The notes under the pieces: generated by a model
What the model saw: the letters and a program-made list of their open reading frames with translations, nothing else
Database searches by the model: none
What the model was told of the DNA's origin: nothing
Origin: Bacillota bacterium
GTDB lineage: Bacteria > Bacillota > DSM-12270 > Thermacetogeniales > Thermacetogeniaceae
Assembly: GCA_029907475.1 (NCBI GenBank)
Contig: JARYLU010000025.1
Coordinates: 1 to 36,376, forward strand
DNA length: 36,376 nucleotides
Direction: 5' to 3'
Translations under genes and position numbers: made by a program
Part shown: one piece after another, positions 30,967-36,376 of the stretch
Position numbering within the stretch: position 1 is the first letter of the stretch
How the letters are laid out: each line of letters opens with the position of its first letter

Positions 30967-32694
30967 TTATAAGCCGGCTTTTTTTAATTCCTCATGCAGA
31001 GCAGAGAAACGGGCATATTTATTCTTCAGGGCGGTGATGTAGTTTTTCCAGTCGGCCTGTTCACCCAGGCGATCATAGAGGTTCTTGACGCGGCACAGCA
31101 GCCCCGCAGCATAGCTATAGTGCTTGCGCTGGCGAAGTGCAATAGCCGCTTCCGCGATTTCCCGGTACAGCTTTATGGCCTCCCGGGGATGCTTTTCTTC
31201 GGCGGCCCTGGCTACTTTACCTCGATAGTCATGCCAGTCACCCGGAGGAATCCGGGGCAACAGTTCCAGCGCCCGCGCTACATCCCCCTCGTCCAGGGCT
31301 ATCTCAATCAGAATGCCTGCCTGCTTTTTGCGCTCCAGCACTTTCAATATCTCGTTGCGCACCCGCGGCCAAACTCCAAGCTTTTCGCAAACCTGGCGTA
31401 ATTTCCTAAATGACGCAAGTGTAGGATGCTGCTCAAAAAGCAGGCGCTGCCATTTTAATGCCTCATCCAATTCTCCATTCCTGCTGTGGTAGTTCGCCAG
31501 CCATTCCAGGTAACCGGGATGGGAATCCTTCGAACCCGCCAGTTCGGTTAACAGTGCCACGGCGTGGTCCCCGGCTCCGGCGTCTGCCAGCGCACCGGCC
31601 AGGCGCATGATAATCCCCGGCTTATCCCTCATGTGCTGCTTCGCCAGGGCTACCGCTCTTCCAGGTTCGCCATCTCTGACCATAAGAAAAGCTCGCTGTT
31701 CCACGGTTCCCATTTCCTGGATTAACCGCCTGGCCTGCTCATAGCGGCCGTTCTTTTCCTCCCAGGCTACAAGTATTCCTACGAGCCTCTCCCGCCCCCA
31801 TTCGCCGCTTTTCGGCATGTGCTCACACACGCATTCCCGAAGTAACTCCCAATCCTGCTCGCCGGCATGCTCAAATATGGTGTCCAGGGCATCACCGGCA
31901 AAATCAATGCCACCCATTTCTATGTCAGCCAGTTCGGCCTTCATAAGAGACATCAACCAGGCCTGCCGCGTGTCGCGATCGCAATCACCTCGATTAAGAC
32001 ACTCGCTCAATCCCTTAACACATTCGCCGGCAATGACGGCGATGGCTCCATCATCGTCCATGCTCAACAACTCATTGCCATAAATGCCTGCCAGAGCGTC
32101 AAGCACCGTTTGGTAGACCGTACCTGCCCCCAGCCAGTCTTCTTTCTGGGCCAGGCGCTCAGCCATTCGCAAGATGTTCCGCAGGTCCATCTCTATTTCA
32201 AAGGGGTCATCCAGGCTTAATGCCCTCTTCACTTCACGGTTCAATGCCGCCACATCCGGAGACTGCCCGCGGGCCGTAGCCACAGCCAGATCAACTACAG
32301 CCGACAAAGACGGCTCCCGCTGAAGCATATCGCCGATCAGCGAAATGAGTTCTTCCCTGCCGAGCCGGGCAAGCATGGCGTCCAGTGACGTTAAAACCTT
32401 AAAAGAATCCGGTTCATGAACATAGGTTAGCAAGAGGGCGACGATATGTTTGCAAACCCCTCCCCGGGGGCAGGTACAGGATGCCTCCCGGATGCCGTTA
32501 TTATCCAATATAACCCTGACCCTGTACGGCTTCGACTGTGACCCATAACACTCACCGCGCAGTTCCATCCCCTGCCGGATGGGATAGCGAATGTTTCCGC
32601 CGGCGTAGTAATTCATCCCGCGCTCAAAACTTTGCCCGTCCGCCATTTGACGAACATACTCCTCCGTTAACCATGAGACACTACTGCTGTCCAT
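30967..32694 (-). CDS. SWIM zinc-finger protein with helical repeats
   Basis: 575 residues from ATG 32692-32694 (AAAGGTGG upstream). The SWIM motif CxCx(5)CxH appears as ASCTCPRGGVCKHIVALLL (Cys73, Cys75, Cys81, His83), after a FERGMNYYAGGNI start typical of SWIM proteins. The remaining 480 residues are TPR/HEAT-like helices (QRLLFEQHPTLASFRKL and similar). SWIM domains bind DNA or proteins and often accompany SNF2 helicases encoded nearby; none is seen here. It may use the promoter at 32800-32828. Confidence 0.9.
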   Translation of the reverse strand: MDSSSVSWLTEEYVRQMADGQSFERGMNYYAGGNIRYPIRQGMELRGECYGSQSKPYRVRVILDNNGIREASCTCPRGGVCKHIVALLLTYVHEPDSFKVLTSLDAMLARLGREELISLIGDMLQREPSLSAVVDLAVATARGQSPDVAALNREVKRALSLDDPFEIEMDLRNILRMAERLAQKEDWLGAGTVYQTVLDALAGIYGNELLSMDDDGAIAVIAGECVKGLSECLNRGDCDRDTRQAWLMSLMKAELADIEMGGIDFAGDALDTIFEHAGEQDWELLRECVCEHMPKSGEWGRERLVGILVAWEEKNGRYEQARRLIQEMGTVEQRAFLMVRDGEPGRAVALAKQHMRDKPGIIMRLAGALADAGAGDHAVALLTELAGSKDSHPGYLEWLANYHSRNGELDEALKWQRLLFEQHPTLASFRKLRQVCEKLGVWPRVRNEILKVLERKKQAGILIEIALDEGDVARALELLPRIPPGDWHDYRGKVARAAEEKHPREAIKLYREIAEAAIALRQRKHYSYAAGLLCRVKNLYDRLGEQADWKNYITALKNKYARFSALHEELKKAGL

Positions 32695-32799
32695 AAACCC
32701 ACCTTTCTCCTGTCCCCGTTTTATCCTCAAACAACGTCAAGCAATACCTTGCTTTTCTACCGTCAAAGCCGGCGAGAACCGGCACCTCTGCCTGGTATC

Positions 32800-32828
32800 A
32801 TTCTACCAGGAGAAAAAGAAACCGGCAA
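32800..32828 (-). promoter_or_regulatory. Third copy of the TA-type promoter, now ahead of the SWIM gene
   Basis: Minus strand: TTGCCG (32823-32828), 17-base spacer ending TCTCCTGG, TAGAAT (32800-32805). Its position 106 bases before the SWIM ATG suggests that the gene uses, or was inserted behind, a toxin-antitoxin promoter. Confidence 0.68.
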
Positions 32829-32892
32829 GGAAACCGGCTCAGCCGCTCGCCCCGAAGGCAGCGGTCCAGAAGGCTAAGGGTCTTGAACCCCT

Positions 32893-33039
32893 TTACATAC
32901 AAAAAACCTTCCCGTTAAACCCCACCCTTTTCTGAAGATAGAAAACCGAAACCTCTTTATCCTCTTCCAGACACCTGGAGATGATCTCCCCCTTGGCTTC
33001 CTTTGATAAAGAGGTATTAATGCAAACAACCTGAGCAAT
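32893..33039 (-). pseudogene. Possible polysaccharide-biosynthesis protein fragment
   Basis: A minus-strand frame IAQVVCINTSLSKEAKGEII, SRCLEEDKEVSVFYLQKR resembles the nucleotide-binding module of sugar-transferase/CapD-like proteins (..TSLS.E.K.EII..C...DKEV). Only about 45 codons survive and there is no start. The assignment is tentative. Confidence 0.33.
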
Positions 33040-33049
33040 CCACTTTTTA

Positions 33050-33096
33050 TTGACAAAACAGGTTTTTAGGGCTACAATTATAACATATACGTTATA
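33050..33096 (+). promoter_or_regulatory. Sigma-A promoter and operator of the higBA pair
   Basis: TTGACA (33050-33055), 17-base spacer, TACAAT (33073-33078), followed by the inverted repeat TATAAC-ATATAC-GTTATA at 33079-33096, placed to be bound by the HigA antitoxin. Confidence 0.9.
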
Positions 33097-33113
33097 CCAA
33101 AGAAGGTTACCTC

Positions 33114-33466
33114 ATGTCATGGGAAGTTGAGCTATACGAAAGCGCCCGGGCAGACAGCCAGTGGCCGAGTTCATTGCCTCACTTAAACCGGATGAACAAG
33201 CAAAAATTGTCCGGGCTATTGATCTTCTGGAAGAATTCGGCCCGCAAATCGGAATGCCTTACGTCAGACACCTGAGTGGCGGTCTTTGGGAATTGCGCGT
33301 GCCGTTCGGCGGCCAATCGTTCCGCTTGCTGTTTTTCGTTGAAGGCAATGCCCTGGTTATAGTACACGCCTTCTCCAAGAAAACTCCCAAAACGCCGCTT
33401 AAAGAGCTGAACACAGCTACCACGAGGATGAAAGATTACAAAAGAAGGCTAGGTGATACCAAATGA
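33114..33466 (+). pseudogene. higB: HigB/RelE-type toxin with frameshift near the start
   Basis: ATG 33114 opens MSWEVELYESARAD; one base is then missing around 33156. The body continues in another frame as VAEFIASLKPDEQAKIVRAI, LWELRVPFGGQSFRLLFF and VIVHAFSKKTPKTP, a HigB/RelE ribosome-dependent mRNA interferase. The first beta strand is thus separated from the rest. A GTG at 33161 could give a shortened 101-residue protein, but no ribosome site precedes it. Probably inactivated toxin, or a sequencing error to be checked. Overlaps higA by four bases. Confidence 0.8.
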
Positions 33467-33732
33467 AATGGAATGATTTTAAAAATAAACTAATGGAAGA
33501 CCCAACTTTCCGTCAAGCCTACGAAGACTTGGAACCGGAATACCAACTCGTCAGGGCCATCATTGAGCAGCGCAAGTTGAAAGGAATGACTCAGGCCGAA
33601 CTTGCCCGCAAGGTCGGCACCCATCAGTCGGCTATCGCCAGGCTGGAAAGCGGAACTTATAATCCCTCCCTTCAGTTTTTGAAGAAGGTTGCAAAAGCAT
33701 TGGACGTAAAAATTGAAATATCGCTGAAGTGA
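33463..33732 (+). CDS. higA: HigA-type XRE antitoxin
   Basis: 89 residues. The helix-turn-helix is GMTQAELARKVGTHQSAIARLESGTYNPSLQFLKKVAKAL; the N-terminal 40 residues (MKWNDFKNKLMEDPTFRQAY) bind the toxin. The ATG overlaps the end of higB by four bases. It should repress the promoter at 33050. The last codons lie in the 139-bp repeat shared with 30793-30931. Confidence 0.93.
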   Translation: MKWNDFKNKLMEDPTFRQAYEDLEPEYQLVRAIIEQRKLKGMTQAELARKVGTHQSAIARLESGTYNPSLQFLKKVAKALDVKIEISLK

Positions 33733-33843
33733 ATTATCTTTGGCTTTAATCTTAAAGTTTGACCCAGGAAACATCGTGACCATACATACCTGACAGGTCA
33801 CAGCTATAATACTGCCAGCCGAAGAAGGACAGCATTAACGAGG
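33705..33843 (+). repeat. 139-bp dispersed repeat, copy 2
   Basis: Same length as 30793-30931 with four differences. It starts nine codons before the higA stop and ends with AACGAGG. The part after the stop holds GTGACC ... GGTCAC arms, TATAAT and a possible ribosome site, as if it once led into another TA gene; in both places the sequence after AACGAGG is unrelated. Confidence 0.9.
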
Positions 33844-33917
33844 CTCCTGGCTAGCCAATTCATCAGGTACCGGGTTATTTTATCTGGATCTGGCATCCAT
33901 TTGCTTATCCCCTGATA

Positions 33918-33952
33918 GACAAAAGAACCGTCCCCTTGTCTCCCTTGTCTCC
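33918..33952. repeat. REP-like element (GAACCGTCCCC type)
   Basis: GACAAAAGAACCGTCCCCTT followed by GTCTCCCTTGTCTCC resembles the short dispersed AGAACCGTCCCC repeats known from many Clostridia and other bacteria. Only one copy lies in the window, so the call depends on recall. Confidence 0.4.
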
Positions 33953-34095
33953 GTGACTCCCCTGCCGGGGAGGGGGATGGCGCGCGCAATAACCCTCCCA
34001 TAAGAATCTGGATGCCAAAGCGGCAAAGCCTTGGGCCGCAACGGATTCCCGAGACGACAGAATTTCGTGAGTTGGAAAATTCATGCCGCGCTTTT

Positions 34096-34290
34096 TCACC
34101 TCGCAGCCAGCAACTCCTTTACCTTACGGACACACTCGTCGAGGTTACGCTGGATCTCGCGGCCGGAGAACCGCACAACCTCCCATCCGGCGCGCCGCAG
34201 CCGTTCGTCGCGGAGAAAATCGGCGCGCAGGTCACGGTGGAAGGCCGCGCCGTCACACTCTACATCGAGTCGGCGCTCGCTACCAGAGGA
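34096..34290 (-). pseudogene. DUF559 (restriction-endonuclease-like) fragment
   Basis: The minus strand reads RRLDVECDGAAFHRDLRADF, LRDERLRRAGWEVVRFSGRE and IQRNLDECVRKVKELL with a stop. DUF559/VSR-like nuclease folds have exactly this D..CDG..H, R...RD..R...L...GW.V.R pattern. Only the C-terminal 60 residues remain; larger helicase or stand-alone parents are possible. Confidence 0.7.
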
Positions 34291-34698
34291 AATGGTACAA
34301 TTCAGGCAGGAAATCCCAGAGCTGCACCGGCGGTGGAAATCGCAACAGAATAAAACTGCTCTAACGTGGAATGACCGGAAAGCCCCCCATACATACGGGA
34401 ACTTTGGGCATTTCCCGGCTCACCACTGGCGAGAATATAATTATGTCATGCCCATTTTCATGGTTTTCCTTTTTTACATAATTGTCCCGTAGCTGGGGCC
34501 TGAGTCTGGTACAAGTTTTGGAGTCTTCCCCTTCTTCTCAGCGCCGCTCTTTCCTCCTCGTTCATGGCCAGGATCTGTTCGACTGCTGAAGGCCGACCAC
34601 ATCAACCACCCAAATAGGGCACCTGACTTCGTCAACGGGTACCGGCCAGATATTTCCGCCGAAAAAGGAAACACAAAAAGGATATTGGACAGAAAGAC
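34291..34698. other. Gene-poor region
   Basis: No recognisable gene. The segment ACCGGCGGTGGAAATCGCA at 34330-34348 resembles 24966-24984, another short dispersed similarity. A minus-strand stretch VEQILAMNEEERAALRRRGR lacks a start. Confidence 0.35.
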
Positions 34699-34725
34699 AT
34701 CCGCAGGCCCCCTGCGGATTTTTTT
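34699..34725 (+). terminator. Rho-independent terminator without an upstream gene
   Basis: ATCCGCAGG-CCC-CCTGCGGAT at 34699-34719 is followed by TTTTTTT. It is a canonical plus-strand terminator, but no intact plus-strand gene ends nearby; its gene has been lost, or it ends an unseen small RNA. Confidence 0.85.
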
Positions 34726-35059
34726 ACTCCGTTTGCTCAATTCAATTCTGGACAGTTATTTACCTGCTTGCATACCTGTCTTTTCGAGGGGTTTTGGCCT
34801 GTTTGTATATTGTCAATGAAAACTGTTGGAATGATAAAAGCACAAGCGTTTTGTCATCTAACTCAGCATTATTAAAATCAATACGCACTTCTTCAGGGCG
34901 CCGGTCCCCGGCGGCGGAGGTTTCTACCCTCACTAATACCGGCTCTCCTTTCCTGGCGCACTTCCCAGGATGTAAATCTTGCTTTCGCCACCAATACCGT
35001 AAAAATACCCTGGAAAGTCCCCTTTACGGTGGGTATAGTCTTTTACCGAGTGTTGTTTA
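34726..35059. other. Gene-poor region with minus-strand relics
   Basis: Two short minus-strand frames (YTHRKGDFPGYFYGIGGESK and VRVETSAAGDRRPEEVRIDF) have protein-like composition and are in different phases, suggesting one decayed gene of unknown family. No promoter or RNA gene was recognised. Confidence 0.35.
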
Positions 35060-35377
35060 TTAAATCAGCCAGCCATAATCCTGGCGGCAATCCAGTATAT
35101 AGTCTATATAAACCGTGTCGTCCTTGATTTGGTAGATGAGCAAATACCGCTTATCCACAAGCAGTTTTCTATATTTATTTGCTGGCAGCAGCGGATCTGT
35201 AAGCCAGGAACCGCGTTCCGGAAACTTCTGCAGGGATTTTGCTGCCTCAATGACATCCCTCCTGAGCTTGTCGGCAGCTTGGGTACTGACTTGTGCTAAA
35301 AAGCGGACATGCTGTACGAGCATTTCCCCTGCTCTTTCAGAGATGATGACATGATACCGTTTATTTTCGCAACTCAT
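35060..35377 (-). CDS. RelE/ParE-type toxin
   Basis: 105 residues. The RelE/ParE fold is visible as YHVIISERAGEMLVQHVRFL, DVIEAAKSLQKFPERGSWL, YRKLLVDKRYLLIYQIKDDT and VYIDYILDCRQDYGWLI. It is probably an mRNA interferase or gyrase inhibitor; the two branches cannot be separated by eye. It overlaps its antitoxin by 17 bases and is transcribed from the promoter at 35692-35720. Apparently intact. Confidence 0.92.
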   Translation of the reverse strand: MSCENKRYHVIISERAGEMLVQHVRFLAQVSTQAADKLRRDVIEAAKSLQKFPERGSWLTDPLLPANKYRKLLVDKRYLLIYQIKDDTVYIDYILDCRQDYGWLI

Positions 35378-35645
35378 CGGCAGTCTCTCGAGCAGCTTTT
35401 TTCATCATCTCATCTACTTCTTCAATGGAATAACCCTTTTTACCCGCCAACCTGTCCTCTTCAGCTACAATTAACTGCTCCCGCAATCTCAGCATGCTTT
35501 CACGTCGAGAAAAAGTTTCGATATCCATAACCACTAGATCGCCTTCGCCATTCTTCGTCAGAAAAACAGGTTCTTTGGTAGCCTTGCAGAGTGCAGAGAT
35601 TTCGTTATAGTTTTTACGTATTGCTGCAGATGGTTTTATATGCAT
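35361..35645 (-). CDS. Phd/YefM-type antitoxin of the RelE pair
   Basis: 94 residues from ATG 35643-35645 (AAGGAGG seven bases upstream). MHIKPSAAIRKNYNEISALCKATKEPVFLTKNGEGDLVVMDIETF is a Phd/YefM domain. The C-terminal helix (KKGYSIEEVDEMMKKAARET) wraps the toxin. It should bind the palindrome at 35670-35685. Confidence 0.93.
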   Translation of the reverse strand: MHIKPSAAIRKNYNEISALCKATKEPVFLTKNGEGDLVVMDIETFSRRESMLRLREQLIVAEEDRLAGKKGYSIEEVDEMMKKAARETADELRK

Positions 35646-35669
35646 CAAGATACCTCCTTAAGTAGTAAA

Positions 35670-35720
35670 ATAATATCTTTATTATGTTCTTATTATACTA
35701 CCAGAGACTTCTTGAATCAA
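35670..35720 (-). promoter_or_regulatory. Sigma-A promoter and operator of the Phd/RelE pair
   Basis: Minus strand: TTGATT (35715-35720), 17-base spacer, TATAAT (35692-35697). The palindrome ATAATA-TCTT-TATTAT at 35670-35685 lies between the promoter and the ribosome site. Confidence 0.9.
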
Positions 35721-35726
35721 GGTTGG

Positions 35727-36227
35727 TTAGTTGAACCTCTCCCCCCTGAAGTGGGAAGATTCCGGGTTTTTACTTCCCGTGAACTTTCTCCTGCCCCGGG
35801 TACACGGGCGTAGAAGTCCCTGTTCCCCCGTCATGGTTTCATGATCAAAGCCAGCCGGCAACAGGTCTTTTTCGGCAGCGTGGGAGAAGAGAAGGTGCCC
35901 CATATCATGACATAAGGCGGCCATCCGCAGGACACGGCGCCAGTAGCTAAGTTTGTCTTTATTATGAAGTTCTGGAATAACACTCTTAATCTTATCACAA
36001 TCAGGGGGACGTTTCTGATGTCTACCCCCTTCAGGCTTTATTTTAACAGTCAGCTCCGTTATCCTCGCAATCTGTAGCCAGAGGTTCTTCCCCTCCCCGA
36101 AGCCCAGTCGCTTTGCCGCTTCAAGCTCCTCCCCCTTCATCACGATAAGCCCCGCCGTCCAGCGGGCGGCAATTTTTGAACCACAGAAGAGCGTTGTGGA
36201 TTCGAACCACAAGGAGGAGGTCCACAT
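35727..36227 (-). pseudogene. HD-domain phosphohydrolase fragment
   Basis: The reading frame contains WRRVLRMAALCHDMGHLLFS, then HAAEKDLLPAGFDHE, the metal-binding HD core (H..HD...H) of dGTPase-like/COG1078 phosphohydrolases. Upstream residues (MKGEELEAAKRLGFGEGK) fit only loosely, and the frame turns into Arg-rich sequence after MTGEQGLL, so N- and C-terminal parts are missing. No good start. Probably non-functional. Confidence 0.65.
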
Positions 36228-36376
36228 GAGCTTTTTCGGGATGAAACAAGCTGCAAGGGGTTTAAAAGCATAGTGGTGAGAAGGTTAGGTCGGAATAATC
36301 GATTAAGGCGTGGGCTTCGGGGAAGAAGAGCTGTTATTTCCGCTGACCGGGAACCTGCCTGCCCTGGGGAATATAA
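36228..36376. other. Window edge, nothing certain
   Basis: On the plus strand AAGGAGGAGG at 36210-36219 precedes ATG 36226 and a 15-codon frame (MSFFGMKQAARGLKA). The ribosome site is excellent, the peptide too short to judge; it may be a relic start or a leader peptide. No other feature was seen. Confidence 0.3.

Noticed and set aside
35727-36227. HD protein as a complete dGTPase
   Set aside because: Only the HD core is present; both ends are out of family and too short.
1-36376. tRNA, rRNA, riboswitch or replication origin
   Set aside because: No cloverleaf, rRNA segment, conserved riboswitch core or dnaA-box cluster was recognised on either strand.

Overview
The window looks like an accessory, heavily rearranged chromosomal region of a moderately GC-rich, endospore-forming, low-oxygen Firmicute (Clostridia, Peptococcaceae-like). 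Pointers are a spore photoproduct lyase homologue, Shine-Dalgarno-rich starts with many GTG/TTG codons, sigma-A promoters, a clostridial-type FeoB and a relic of fixC/fixX electron-transfer genes. The species assignment is inference.

Layout. 1-1790 (minus strand): edge of a conjugative (T4SS/ICE-like) operon, with a PrgI-family protein, a VirB2/TrbC-like pilin, a secreted membrane protein, an unknown and a DUF2325 protein. 1881-6138: a tyrosine recombinase, a six-repeat CRISPR array (2908-3308), a 568-residue Cas12m-like type V effector, a small zinc-ribbon protein and a nucleoside deoxyribosyltransferase-like protein. No cas1/cas2 is present. 6254-11389 (mostly plus): a feoB gene in two pieces around an MntR/DtxR-type regulator, an SPL-family radical SAM enzyme, a macrodomain protein and a solitary beta-class DNA methyltransferase. 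11774-15736 (minus): a MarR-regulated EmrB/EmrA-type efflux operon with a second lipoprotein adaptor.

15814-36376 is a mosaic of small defence and stress modules. Intact toxin-antitoxin pairs are AbrB/PIN at 22886 and 25332, Phd/PIN at 26363-26982 and Phd/RelE at 35060-35645. A HigB/HigA pair at 33114 has a frameshift near the toxin start. Many decayed pieces lie between them: three relics of one vapBC family, AbrB tails, PIN fragments, SEC-C protein tails, fixC/fixX, a GH57/DUF3536 fragment, a sugar-aminotransferase and acetyltransferase pair, and a DUF559 fragment. Intact cargo includes a sugar epimerase, two tandem-repeat coiled-coil proteins, two SEC-C proteins, a multicopper oxidase, a pRiA4b ORF-3 protein and a SWIM zinc-finger protein. 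Promoters, operators and a 139-bp segment recur between modules, so recombination between near-identical short segments probably shaped the region.

The most notable system is the Cas12m-like locus. Its effector keeps an apparently complete RuvC acidic triad, whereas the Cas12m protein I remember best has substitutions there and binds DNA without cutting. The CRISPR array carries the same spacer at both ends, each copy attached to the same variant repeat, which is better explained by recombination than by ordinary spacer acquisition.
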